This document shows, piece by piece, positions 11,239-22,912 of a stretch of DNA of 64,000 bases. Both the position numbers and the translations under genes were made by a program. Within the stretch, counting starts at the first letter, position 1. Each line of letters begins with the position of its first letter. Under the pieces are notes generated by a model, which ran no database searches, had not been told where the DNA came from, and saw nothing but the letters and a program-made list of their open reading frames with translations. Source of the DNA: Luzula sylvatica (taxonomy: Eukaryota > Streptophyta > Magnoliopsida > Poales > Juncaceae); the NCBI GenBank assembly GCA_946800325.1, contig OX326960.1, forward strand, positions 38,695,842 through 38,759,841, in the 5' to 3' direction.

Positions 11239-12042
11239 TCAAGCAATTGTAGCGGCATTTTTCTTCGCCTCGTCGAGTTGCTGTAACTCGACGAGTCTCT
11301 CAGCCCAAGCTTTCTCTCTCGCCACTTGGGCCATTTTCCTTTCGATCTTTTCTGTCTCCTTCCTTTTCCTTGCCCCTGCCATCTCAACCTTCTTCCTCTT
11401 CTTCTCTGACTGTACGACAAAATTAGGTTAATCGAGAGCCTTCTTGGATTCGATTTGGACCAAATTTGAAATTTTGAAATACGAATTACCAGTATGAAGG
11501 CCTTGCGTTGTCTGATTCGCTTCTTCTCATTCCTGCCCCTGGCTTTCTTGCTTCCTTCGTTGGGTTGACTCGTCGGTATTGGCTCGCCAGGTGTGTACTT
11601 CACCCAAGCATATGGACCTTTTCATTAAAAGATAATAAACAAGCAAATAAATTCACCATTGGAGCACAGAAAGCTTGAAAACGAGAAATTTAGCGTTCAC
11701 TAATGATTGGATTCAAACTTGATTTAGCTTATCTAATGGTAAAATCAGGCAATTAAAAAGCATAAGATAAAAAGGATTGGAACCAGGAGGTCTAAGGATG
11801 GCCCTTTTCTTGCGATTCGTCAATGCAGGCCTCTTTTTAGGGATCCTAGTATCCGTCAGTCTCCTGAAATCGGTGCTTAGCATAGTAGATGTAGAGCAAA
11901 ACCTCTCAAGAAACGAGTATTTCTCCGATCCAACACAAACAGTAGGAAGAAATCCATTATGCAAATTCGGAAAAGGACGAGAATAGGAACTCGCGTGCGT
12001 GATTTGCGTAGTGATGCTTCTCAAAGCTCGAAAGAGAGACAT
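11239..12042 (-). CDS. Probable mitochondrial ribosomal protein (mS34-like), three exons
   Basis: Exons 12042-11784, 11617-11490 and 11409-11239 join in frame to 185 residues. The N-terminus (MSLFRALRSITTQITH) is rich in Arg/Ser with no acidic residues, as in mitochondrial targeting peptides. The centre reads PPGPYAWVKYTPGEPI and then a basic patch (NEKKRIRQRKAF). The C-terminal third is a Lys/Arg/Glu helix with Trp (KAWAERLVELQQLDEAKK). This architecture recalls the plant proteins annotated as mitochondrial small-subunit protein S34. I rely on memory for that match, so the name is tentative. Single-frame ORFs show only pieces because each exon runs into an intron. Confidence 0.55.
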
Positions 12043-12321
12043 TCTCCTTAATTTCCCCTTATTTTGCTGGATCTGTGTACTTGATCGGAACGAGCTCCAA
12101 AACCCTCTGAAAATGGAGTGTGGGGAAGAAGGGACTTGAGTAGGGTTCGGCTGTTAATCCCTCCGTTAGAATCTCGAGAATCTAATTACATCTTTACGAG
12201 ATAATCCGAGAATATCAATACAGGTTATGAGAAAATCCGGAAATTGACAATTCCAGGAACACAAATCTCGATTGTTAACAAATACGAGAAGATCTGGATT
12301 TCATAATTTTTTCACGAGGAC

Positions 12322-12756
12322 GGTGATATTTTAAGAACGATATTTGGGGTTTAGAGCAATTTCTGAAAAAAAATTAAAATACGACTCATTTTGTTTATAA
12401 TATTTAATACATATTTTTGAAAATCGTATTATAATTTGTTTTCATAAGTTTTTTATTTTTTTTCTTCATTTACTTGATAATTATGATTATTATATGTTAC
12501 GAAACACATAAAAGTTATTTTCATAATTATATACTTATCATAAATAAAATAAAAGTTATTTATATTAATAAGTTTATTAAATTAAATATTTGAAAACAAC
12601 ATTCAATCATGTTTATAATATTAGAACCAAAATAAGTCATATTAATAATATAATTTTCAAAAATAAACATTAGATATTAGGAACAAAATAAGTTTTTTTT
12701 TTAATTTTTCTTAAAAACTGCTCTCGATCCTTAATTTCCGTTCTTAAAATATCACC
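12322..12756. mobile_element. MITE-like element with perfect 18-bp terminal inverted repeats
   Basis: GGTGATATTTTAAGAACG at 12322-12339 recurs as its exact reverse complement at 12739-12756. Inside, the next about 30 bases are also roughly complementary (TTTAGAGCAATTTCTG against CTGCTCTCGATCC). The centre is AT-rich and non-coding. No convincing target duplication can be read at the ends, so the superfamily is open. Confidence 0.6.
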
Positions 12757-13158
12757 ACCCTTTCCCAAATGCAATTAAGAGTATATTATGCTATAATAAA
12801 AAGTAACCATTTCAAAGATGCAAGTGTAGTCATGAACATTACGTTATTTAAAAAAGACGAAATAAATAAACAGGAAAATCTATTTTGTTTAAACTTGCTG
12901 TTATTGCAAATTACATAAAATAAACACATAAACATAACAGCAGCAATAAATAAAAACAGAACGGAACAAAATGGCAGTTATATTACAGCACGCCACGAAT
13001 TTAACCAGACCCTACTTTTACCCCTACTACATTGTTTCCAACTTAGTCAACAGTTATACAAATCACAATAATTCAAACTAGCCCAATCATTTTGCAGAGA
13101 CCATTTTGCAAAAATCACCATATCCTAACTTCTACATCTGCACAACCTTCCCCAACTT
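12757..13158. other. Intergenic, 3' flank of the SANT gene
   Basis: AT-rich DNA downstream of the minus-strand SANT gene. The plus-strand ORFs that enter it continue antisense to that gene and are shadows. Confidence 0.5.
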
Positions 13159-16100
13159 CTACCCTAAACTATTCTTCTCCTCCGAAACCAACACCGATAA
13201 TTTTTCAATTTCATCCTTGTTATTTTCCTGCGAAGCACGATCTCCATCTGTCAAAACAGAAATAATCACGTCTTTAATTTCATCTTGCTTTTTACCATTC
13301 GGTGGACACGCAATTATCGTCCCGAATATCTTCACATCTTCGCCTCCCAGATTTCCATTTCCGGGATTCTGAATCCCGTTTATCGAAAACCCAGCATCCA
13401 AACTGAGGCTTTTCCAGGACTTGGAGAAGTAAACCTTGCATTGATCCGTACTCCTGGATCCCACGCAAGACGAAATCTTGGCGAAATCCTTGCCGTACAA
13501 AGCAAGTCCTTTGACGAACAAAGATTTCTCCTCTTCGGTCCAGTGATTCGAGTCCACCTCTCTCCACCCATCGTCAGAGCAACACGGATCCTCGTCTTCT
13601 TCGAAACCGAAATTGTTCTTCTCGATTTCGTTAGGGTAAATAGAGTTCGTAATGCACGAACCCACCCCTTCAGAGGAGTTTGTTTTTTTAATAGGATCTG
13701 GAGAAGACGAGCTTGGAAAGTCAACGCGTTTCGTCTTCTTCAAAGCATTCACTTTTTTACGAGTTTCTGACGCGTTTGACTTTAGTTTGACCAGAAACGG
13801 CAAATCGGGTCGCTTCTTCTTGTTCGAATTGGGGGTTTTCGAGTTGGTTCTAGGAACGGGGAAGTCTTCAATTAATACGGGGTTTATTTCTCTCTTCCGC
13901 TTCTTGTTGCCTCCTCCGGTTGAGACGAGAAAACTGGAGCCTCCAGTTAGGGTTTTGACCTCCTTTTTCGCACCGAATTGCTTCATGATTCTGGTAAATT
14001 CCTCAGATTTGTGGTTCTTGTAGTAGAATTCGATGCAATGTGCGGTGGTTTTGTGGGGTAAAAAAGAGGATATTTTGGTAAAATCCTTGCCGAAAGTACA
14101 GAGCATTTGAATGAAAATCTCCTGTTCGGATTCGGTCCAAGGGTTAATTACTTCCTTCTCGTTTTCGTAATGAACCGGGTCAGAAATCAACCCGTTTTGA
14201 GAGATGAACATCGAGTGGTTTTTCTCCGCTTCGTTCAGTATTAAAGCTGGCATTTTCAAGAAGGGTCTGTAGATTTTCGAGGGAGGATTTATTGACATCA
14301 CCTTTTTTGAAAATTCCAATGCTTTCTTTGTCGCAAATGAAGTTAAATTGCCAGCTGTGAAAGAAAAGGACAAAAAAGTTGGTAAATAATAATGTTGATT
14401 AAATAATTTCATAAAAACAATTTTTAGAAAGGAAATAAAATACATACCAGGAGAAAAGAATCGAGTTCGATTCGAAGAATTATTTTTCTGCGATCCATTA
14501 TTTCTCAAACTTCCGTTTGATTTACCACCACGACTCTTTTTATCAGGAATGAGTTTCAATTCTTCCTTCCATAAATGGCGAATAATTCTGTATTTACGGG
14601 CAAGAATCATTTCCTTTAATTTCGTCTCTTTCTTCTGTGCCCTAATCATCTCTTTAATCCTCAATTCGTTCTGGTTTCGAGAATTAATTGCACTCACCAA
14701 AACATCAAACTCAGGGGTATTTTCGATAATTTCCAATGCTGATTTATCAGAGGCCTCCAAATTCGAGGCTAGAATCGAAGGGATTAAATTAGGGTTTGAC
14801 TGGGCACTTAATAAGGCTTTAATATCATAATTGTCCTCCTTTGAAGAAGCCTTGGGTTCAACATTATTAATGGGTAATTCAGGAGAGGGTATAATAGTAA
14901 TATTGCATTCTGGTTCGGGCAAAAATAATTTGAGTTCGGTTTCGAGTGGATCGATTTCGGTTTCAATAATTTCGACCTGTTTTGATATATCCACTTTTAA
15001 TTGCGATAATTTGTTTAATGAACTGTGATTATTAAGAGGAGGATTATTCTCAGGTTGAAGGAGATTGGAGAGGAATGAACCGAGGGCAAAAATGGAATTT
15101 CCATCCATAGGATCCAAATTTGGTAACGGTTCCTCCTCTTTGCATTCAATGTTTACCGTCTCTGCACTCAGTTTTTCTTCAATTCCTGCTAATTCACAAT
15201 TAAGATACAAAAAAAATTAAAAAAAGTTGGAAAAATACTTCCATTACGCAACCAAAAATGGCGGTACTAGAGGCAAAAAAAGGAATAATAATAAAATAAT
15301 ACGAAATATTGAAAGATAAACATAAAAAAGCTTTGCTGACCTGTCGCCGAAGTACATGGAGCTTCGAGAGCAATAATAGCGTTTTCCTCGAAATCAATCA
15401 GCGCTTGACAACTCGCAGCATCCTGCTCCAGGCCAATCAGAGCTTGACAGCTCGCAGCATCTTGCTCCAGGCCAACCAGAGCTTGACAGCTCGCAGCATC
15501 TTTCTCTATCGGCTCAGGAATAATCAAATCTTTCTCCATCTCTGAATCAAGAGCTTCCTCTTTCTCAAGAGTATTAGTATCTGTATTACTAACAGCCCCT
15601 GTGGAAGAAGGTTCAGGCTCGAGTGGGTCTCCAACTTTCTGCTTCTCGTACTTGGCTAAACCCTGACCCCACCCAAGCCTTGCCTTCTTTATTGGAGCGT
15701 CTTCTTCAAGATTCTTCTCCTCTTGAGTCCTCTTCAATAGACTTTCTGACCTCTTTATCTGGCCATCTTCTCTCTTTCTGTCTCGATCTCTTTCTCTTTC
15801 CCTTTCTCGATCTCGTTCTCTCTCACGATCCCGGTCCCAATCAGATCGTCTCTCTGAGCCCGGTCTCTTGTAATAATCATCTGAATTAGGACGAGAGATT
15901 GGCACCGCCACAGATCTGAGAACGCTCTGGTGGTGGTGGTGGTGGTGGTGGTGATGGGGATGGTGGTGCCTTGGGTGATCTGATGGATACTGATCGTGGT
16001 GATAAGGGTCGTAGTTAGGAGATCGCTTTGGGTAATTAGGATGATGATAGGGTTCATAGTCAGGAGATCGCCTACTGTGATTATTAGGATGATGATAGGG

Positions 16101-16569
16101 TTCATAGTTAGGAGATCGCCTTTGATAATCTGTGTGATGATGATATGGATCGTACCGTGGAGAACGCCGGTAAGATCCGCCACCACGGCTGTCCCTATTG
16201 CTAGTACGGCCGCGCTCATACCGGCTGTTGTAACCACGGTAATGGTGCTCTTCTTGCCAGAACCTATCTGAACGAGACGGAGTACCTCCACGAGATCCAG
16301 AATCTTCGTGATAACTCCTGTAATAACCTTTCAATATTCAAAAGAACAAGAGGAAAAGAGAATTTATAAAAACGCACATAGAACTAGAAGCAGATCGGTA
16401 TTGAATTTAGAAGTGCAGACGGAAGAGTCCTACCTGAAGGAGCCCGGCGAGAGTAGTCCCTAGACGAATACGGGTAACGAGAGGCGTCGGAAGAACTGCT
16501 CGGCACACGGTCGTGGCGGCGGTCCTTGTACAGGTCCCTACGATCCATCGGCGGCGTTTGAGGAGACAT
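13159..16569 (-). CDS. Two-SANT-domain nuclear protein, POWERDRESS/NCoR-like
   Basis: Exons 16569-16434, 16327-15341, 15185-14448 and 14354-13159 join to 1018 residues. The start MSPQTPPMDRRDLYKDRRHDR resembles the N-terminus of Arabidopsis POWERDRESS (PWR), a partner of histone deacetylase HDA9. An Arg/Tyr/His-rich region follows, with RSP-YEPYHH repeats, a His run and an Arg-Glu run. SANT1 (NPWTESEQEIFIQ..., about 690-740) and SANT2 (HWTEEEKSLFVKG..., about 885-935) each keep the tryptophan and 'GKDFxKIS' core. A 13-residue unit (GLEQDAASCQALI) is tandemly repeated at about residue 345. By family knowledge it acts in chromatin repression. It stops about 80 residues after SANT2, whereas PWR is much longer, so it may be a shortened form. 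Short plus-strand ORFs here are antisense shadows. Confidence 0.82.
15404..15520 (-). repeat. Coding tandem repeat in the SANT gene (39-bp unit, about 3 copies)
   Basis: A 39-base unit (containing GCTTGACAGCTCGCAGCATC on the plus strand) is repeated almost without change. It encodes LEQDAASCQALI in the SANT protein. The near-identity of the copies at DNA level points to recent duplication or slippage. Confidence 0.8.
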
Positions 16570-16875
16570 CGATGCTTCTCGTCAAATATCCATACCTCTC
16601 AATCGCAGATCTGTTCCTTGTTTCCTCGGTTAGAGCTTTGAATGCGGGGGTATCGGTCGTGCTGGTTGTGGAGAAGGAACGAGCGCTTGTTAATGGAGGT
16701 TTATTGCTCAGAGAGAGGAAGTGTGTGATAGAAGAAGAGATGAATGGGGGAGGGCGGAGAGGGGCAGGAGAAGGAGACAAAAGCGAAGGGGGTCCGGACT
16801 TGAAACCCTTACTGGGGGCGCATTAATCGTATTGAAATCCCGCCATAAGTCCACAGAAATATGGAAATAAAAATA

Positions 16876-17410
16876 GGGGGATTTACATATTTACCCTCTC
16901 TTAAACTTAAAATTACATATTTATCCTTCTTAAAATTAAAATATCATATTTATCCTTTCATAAAACTAAAATATCATATTTATCCAAAAATTGAATACCA
17001 TCCAATTTTTTCGTTAAAATTAACGGTCAACTATTTTACCTTTTACATATTTACCCTTCTAAAATACAAATTATCAGATTTACCTTTTTTTAAATAAAAA
17101 TATCGTATTACCCAAAGAATATAATAATGTAATCTCATAGATAATCATTCTACCAATCTCAAATGACAAAAACAAAAATGTTAAAAATAAAGTTTTAGTG
17201 CAAAAAAATAATCATAACTAAAAATATTATTAAATTGTATGACGTGATTTCTTCTTGTCCGTTAAGTTTAACGGAGGAATTGGATGATTTTTTAATATTT
17301 GAGCAAATATGATATTTTAGATTTATGAAAGGATAAATATGTTATTTTAATTTTAAGAAGGATAAATATGTAATTTTAAATTTAACAAAAGGTAAATATG
17401 TAAATCTCCC
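16876..17410. mobile_element. Foldback MITE, about 535 bp, long imperfect inverted repeats
   Basis: The left arm (GGGGGATTTACATATTTACC at 16876) is matched by an inverted right arm ending GTAAATCTCCC at 17410. Complementarity extends about 110 bases into each side, including the repeated CATATTTATCC motif. No target duplication is certain, because the flanks are A-rich on both sides. No protein is encoded. Confidence 0.65.
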
Positions 17411-17690
17411 AAAAAATTAAAATGAAAAATATATTCTGGTTTTTTTTTGGCAGCAAGGCCCTTCAATGGTTTGTATATTCTTTTGTGGTTCCTCTAAATT
17501 ATTTTGATTACCAATGATTTATTATCTTATAAGTAAAATAATTTTCATCAATATTTTAGAACAATTGTTTACTAAATATGTTCCTTACAAAATAAAAACA
17601 AGAAGTAAGATTTTTTTTTTTAACCCAGGCAGATATATATGAATTATTTAATGAGAAATGATTGTGTATTTCGTGTGCATGCCTAAATCA

Positions 17691-18456
17691 AGAGGAAACT
17701 ATGTTACGCGGATACTTCAAAAATGCAAAAGTATCCTGAGGATACGGATACGGACATGATACGGTTCGAATACGTATCAGATAAGTCACGTGACGTATCC
17801 GATTATTTTCATATTTATTTTTTTCGGATACGACGGGAATACGACAGGATATGGCTGGAATACGTTCAGGATACGGCCTGGATACTTCATTTAGGATACT
17901 TCGGCCCATTATATATTTTGGTCCATAATATTTTTAAATAAATTATATAGAATACTTCTAAATTAGTTATAGAATACTTCTAAAATAAATTCAGGATACT
18001 TTTACGATACTTGTATTGTTATGTGAGGGAGGCTAACATACTTAATTAAGTAAATATTTGGTACTTAATATTTTTTAACCATTGAATTTGCATTGAGATT
18101 TGTGCATTTAATGATGTGCACAAAATTTCATGATCATCATGAAAAAACACAAATCTCAATGCAAATTTAATGGTTAAAAAGCATTAAATACCAAATCTTT
18201 AATACTTAATTAAGTATATCAGCCTCCCTCTTGTTATGTTGATTTTATTTATTGTCATGATATTTAATTAAAAAATATTATTAATTTATTATTTAAATTA
18301 TTATTTCTTTATTAATTATATACAATATAAATATATTAAAATAATAACTATATAGCCGTATCCGTATTCGTGATTTTTTGAAAATTTTCGTATCGCCTTA
18401 TCCGTATCTTATCGGATACGATACCGTATCCATATCCGTGCAACATAGAGAGGGAA
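17691..18456. mobile_element. Non-autonomous hAT element, 'CTATGTT' family, copy 2 (17699-18448)
   Basis: This has the same ends as the copy at 7422: CTATGTTACGCGGATAC at 17699 and ATCCGTGCAACATAG at 18448. The flanks AGAGGAAA (17691-17698) and AGAGGGAA (18449-18456) are an 8-bp duplication with one mismatch. It follows copy 1 closely except for a 206-bp insertion at 18025-18230, which is a separate transposon. The imperfect duplication and the nested insertion suggest it is older than copy 1. Confidence 0.85.
18016..18239. mobile_element. Nested Mutator-type MITE (18025-18230) with 9-bp TSD
   Basis: A 206-bp foldback element starts GAGGGAGGCT at 18025 and ends AGCCTCCCTC at 18230. The two halves are imperfect reverse complements over almost their whole length. 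A perfect 9-bp duplication TTGTTATGT flanks it (18016-18024 and 18231-18239), the size made by Mutator-like transposases. The related hAT copy at 7422 has a single uninterrupted version of this site, so the empty site is seen directly. Confidence 0.88.
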
Positions 18457-19930
18457 GCGATACATGGGTTTGTACTTAGTGCATACTTTAAAACGCAATC
18501 AGTCCCTCATCCATATGTTCATATATATTTTATATGTATCATACATTTTGAATGTATGTTATTCTTTTACATATACTTTCAAAATGTATGTTATACGTTT
18601 TAGATGTATGTTATATTATTTCATATGTATAATATATATTGAGGCATTCTACCATGTTCCCTCATTTCCCCAACACAATCATAATGAATCACAATTTCAC
18701 AATTAATCCACTAATTATATTTATCAATTAACGATTAAATCATATTTATTATTTTTTTAATATTCATAATTAACTTTAATTGATGGAGACTCTAGTTACG
18801 TATTATTTTTTATTATCCGTTGTCAATTAAGGGATTAATTGAGCAATGATGACTCATCACTGAAGTGGTGGGACAATGTGGGGAAAAAAAAGTAAAATAT
18901 TATATATATATTTATGTGTTATACATTTTCATATGTATTTGATTTATTTTGAATGTACAATATACGTTTTTAAAATACTATACATGTATTTTTTTTTACA
19001 TGTACGATGTATTTTTACTTGGCAAGCATATGCTATATTGTTTCTTACAAAATACAATATATATTATATTCTTTTGTGATCACTACATGATTCCTAAAAT
19101 ACCCCTAATGTTGACATAAATAACACCACCACCACCCAATACGTGCCGTCCGCTCCATAACTGATAGCAAGAATTTGCCAGGGCTAGTTTCGGTAACCAC
19201 TAATTTCCAGCGTTTCCAGATTCTTCTCAAAAACCAAAAATATTCCTCACCCAAATTTGCTACAACTTTCTACTCTATCTGACTTGGCATATCACTGTTG
19301 GCCGAATAAAATAAAATCTCGGTAGTATAATAAAAAATTCGTAAAATTCAGTGAAAATAAACAAACCAGTAAAGACCTGCACCACACCGACCATTAAAGA
19401 AAAATCCACCCGCCTTAAAACCATCCGTAAAAAGTAGTAAACTCAAGTAAGTAACGGAAACCGGCACGTGTGAAGGCTCTGCACACGCATGCGTGGCACG
19501 TGCCATGCCGGAGAAGAAACAGGTGGCGGGAGGGTTTCTCTCTTCTTCCTCGCAGTGGTGGCGGTGGATTGACGTTAGGATTCGTCTCTCACTGATTGAA
19601 TTGGAAACGACGAGAAGGTCATTAATGGAGGGATAACGACGAGAAGGTAATTAATGGCGGAAAGGTTGAGTTGAAGAAGAGTTAATGAGAAAGATTCATT
19701 GGAATGGGATGGAAGGGAGAGAGATGTTTGGTGGTTTGGGTTGGGGAAGGATGGATAGGGACTCGACTTGAGAATGAAGATAAACGGGTAGGATTGAGTC
19801 CTTGAGTGGGGGTAGGATGGATAATGTCTCCGAAAAGAAGTTTATAAATTATAATTATAATTATACAAAAATAGATTTAGGACAAATATTTGAAAACATT
19901 ATTTTTCTATTAATTTAAAAAAATCCTAAT
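18457..19930. other. Intergenic, AT-rich; short G/C-richer island near 19.5 kb
   Basis: About 18650-18890 shows weak foldback symmetry (TTTCCCCAACACAATCA against TGGTGGGACAATGTGGGG), perhaps an old MITE. Around 19460-19520, two CACGTG boxes sit in an imperfect palindrome (CCGGCACGTG ... GCACGTGCCATGCCGG). They are followed by a 43-residue ORF from 19507 starting MPEKKQVAGGF and containing WRWIDVRIRLSLIE. It could be a captured exon fragment. I do not recognise it and do not call a gene. Confidence 0.4.
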
Positions 19931-19934
19931 TTTT

Positions 19935-21849
19935 TTGTAATTATACTTATGTATAAAGTTGAAAGAAATGGAGCTCATACATGAGGCCACGTCATCAGGT
20001 ACTTTTTTGTAAAAAAAATGTTTTTTAAATTTATATTTTGGTAATTTTTAGTTTAAAAATTTATATTTTGGTCCTTTTTATTTACATTTTAGTCATTTTT
20101 TCAACTAAAAATTATACTTATGTATAAAGTTGAAAAAAATGGAGCTCATACATGAGGCCACGTCATCAGGGACTTTTTTGTAAAAAAAATGTTTTTTAAA
20201 TTTATATTTTGGTCCTTTTTAGTTTAAAAATTTACATTTTGGTTTTTTTTTTACATTTTAGTCCTTTTTTCAACTAAAAATTTACATTTTGGTCCTTTTT
20301 ATTTATATTTTGATCCTCTTTTATTTATATTTCGGCCCTTTTTTACATTTTTGAATTTACATTTTGGTCCTTTTTATTTATACTTTGGTCCTTTTTAATT
20401 TAAGTTTATATTTTGGTCCTTTTTTGTTTACATTTCATTCCTTTTTTACATTTTAATTTATATTTCGGTAGTATAATTTTGTATATGTATAAAGTTAAGA
20501 AAATTTCTCTCATTTGGTTGCTCCATGTCATCAAATTTTAATATTTTACATATGTACATGTTATTTTTTAATAATGTTAATAAAGTCCTAAATTTTGGTA
20601 CCATATAATAATTTTAAAAAAGTTATTATATATTTTATTTATATAATTTTAACATTTTGACCTTTACATTAAAGTTGGAAGAAATGGAGCTCATACATGA
20701 GGCCACGTCATCAGGGGTTTTTTCGTCAAAAAATATTTTTTAAATTTATATTTTGGTCCTTTTTAGTTTAAAATTTTACATTTTGGTCCTTTTTATTTAC
20801 ATTTTGGTCCTTTTTACTTTAAAATTTTACATTTTGGTCCTATTTATTTATATTTTGATCCTCTTTTATTTACATTTCGGTCCTTTTTTACATTTTTGAA
20901 TTTACATTTTGGTCCTTTTTATTTATATTTTGGTCTTTTTTAATTTAAGTTTATATTTTGGTCCTTTTTATTAACATTTTGGTCATTTTTTATTTACATT
21001 TCAGTCCTTTTTTACATTTTAATTTATATTTCGGTAGTATAATTTTGTATATGTATAAAGTTAAGAAAATTTCTCTCATTTGGTTGCTCCATGTCATCAA
21101 ATTTTAATAATTTACATATGTACATGTTATTTTTTAATAATGTTAATAAAGTCCTAAATTTTGGTACCATATAATAATTTTAAAAAAGTTATTATATATT
21201 TTATTTACATAATTTTAACATTTTGACCTTTGCATTTTTTCTTTGCAAAACTAACATAAAATAATAATAAAACGAACAACAATATTACAAAAACACATTC
21301 CAAATATTTGAAAAATAAAATATCATGAAACTATTAAAGAAATAAATAAAAAGAGAATGAAAATAAAAAAAAAAACCAGATGTTTAAACCGATATTTTTC
21401 TATCAATATATTTTCAAGATGTTTATTATTATTGTTTATTTTATTATTACTCGATGTTATTTTTTCAAACATAATAAATGAAATATTAAAATTATATAAA
21501 CTCAATTTGTAATTATTATATATTTTTTGTAACCACTGCATGTTAAATTTTTTTATGAATTTTCTTAAAATTAATAAAATTAATAAAAAATAATAAAAAT
21601 ATATTTTTAATTATTAAATTTGAAAATAGATGGGTATTTTTGTCCGTTTGTTTTTAAGATCATTCATAAGAGTATTAGGAAATAAAAGTTTGGTAGAGGA
21701 TCAGTTTTTTTGAAATTTACAAAAAGATAGATTTTTTTTTTATGTGTGTACAATCAGATAAAAAAAATGTAGAATCTAATTACGTATTGAGAAAAATAAT
21801 ATCATGACAGACTGAATACCTCCGCGCAATTGCGCGGGGAGAAAGCTAG
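19935..21849 (+). mobile_element. Helitron-like element(s), copy A, rich in TTTTGGTCC repeats
   Basis: The 3' end is a classic Helitron terminus: a hairpin CCGCGCAATTGCGCGG (21822-21837), a short spacer, then CTAG (21846-21849) followed by host T. The 5' side has several related starts reading TATGTATAAAGTTG...GGAGCTCATACATGAGG and CCACGTCATCAGG at about 19940, 20105 and 20660. A second type of 5'-end-like sequence (TATAAAGTTAAGAAAATTTC ... CATGTCATC) lies at about 20490 and 21055. Between them TTTTGGTCCTTTTT plus TTTACA is repeated dozens of times. The region looks like overlapping, rearranged non-autonomous copies. No Rep/helicase is encoded. Confidence 0.75.
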
Positions 21850-22547
21850 TATATAATATTTTTAACAAAATTACTATGTAATTTGAATATTTCATTCATT
21901 ACAAATATTTGACTTTTACACTTTTTTTTCCTGAAAAACTAACATAAAATTAATAAGATGAAAAAAAATTAACAACATTATTAAAAGAACACCTTGCAAA
22001 TATTTGAAAATAAAATATCATGACACTGTTAAAAAATACATAAAAGGAAACCTAAAATAAAAAATAAATGTTTAAATAAATTATTTTCTATCAATATATT
22101 TTCAAGGTGTTTATTTATTATTGTTTATTTTATTATTGTTTGATGTTGGTTTTTTCTGAATAAGGAATGAAATATTAAAATTATATAAACACAATATGTA
22201 ATATATTAAGAACTGTTTATGATTTTTTTTTAAATTAATAAAAGATAACAAAAATAATTTTTAATCATTACATATGAGATTTGAAGGGTATTTTGGTAAA
22301 AAAAAATTAATATCATTCATAAGAGGGTATTTGGAAATAAATGTTTGGTAGAGTTTTTTTGGAGTTTACAAAAAGATAAGGAATTTTTACAATATCCAAA
22401 CAAGTTAAGGGGTTAAAAATATACCAAAATGCGGATTTGCAAACAATCACGTAAAATAAACATAGAATCCAATTACATTACATATTAGGAAAAATAAATC
22501 GTGACAAATTCGAGGATTCCCGCGCAATTGCGCGAGAAAAAAGCTAG
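21850..22547 (+). mobile_element. Helitron-like 3' portion, copy B
   Basis: This repeats the last about 650 bases of copy A (AACTAACATAAAAT..., CCTTGCAAATATTTG..., CAATATATTTTC...). It ends with the hairpin CGCGCAATTGCGCG (22521-22534) and CTAG at 22544-22547, followed by T. The two 3' halves lie head to tail and have diverged by small indels. It is either a tandem insertion of one Helitron beside another or an end-bypass product. Confidence 0.72.
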
Positions 22548-22912
22548 TCATAAACTAATCTACCCCGACCTGCAAGGCTATTTCCTTCTATTATGCGTAG
22601 TTCAATTCCATCCCAATCTAGCAGCTCCTCTCCTACGGTTTCTCCTCGATAGTCTATAATATTCAGGTTTTAATTTCTTTCCGATCCGCAAGATAAGGTA
22701 TGCTTTGATTCCGATTCTTGATTATTGCTTCCAAGAAGCACCAAGTGGAAGGAACTATTCATGAAGAAACATTAGCACATAAGTTTTTCGAAATTAAAAA
22801 TAAATAAATGAAGTTATGAATTATCATGTCGCAACAAATATTGAATGGATTAAAATTCTTATTTATAGAACATGACGTGTTGTCAAATATTAAATGTATA
22901 ACATGATGATAT
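22548..22912. other. Intergenic between Helitron pieces
   Basis: A short, less repetitive stretch (about 22550-22760, moderate GC) that could be a flanking or captured gene fragment, for example a 5' leader. There is no ORF of note. Confidence 0.3.

Noticed and set aside
13285..13770. 161-codon plus-strand ORF
   Set aside because: It is antisense to the SANT2 exon; the minus-strand frame has clear domains.
16572..16826. 84-codon plus-strand ORF just upstream of the SANT gene
   Set aside because: It lies in the 5' leader/promoter side of the minus-strand gene and has no recognisable features.
19507..19638. 43-residue ORF with WRWIDVRIRLSLIE after two G-boxes
   Set aside because: Too short, no partner exons found and no recognised family. 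Noted only as a possible fragment.
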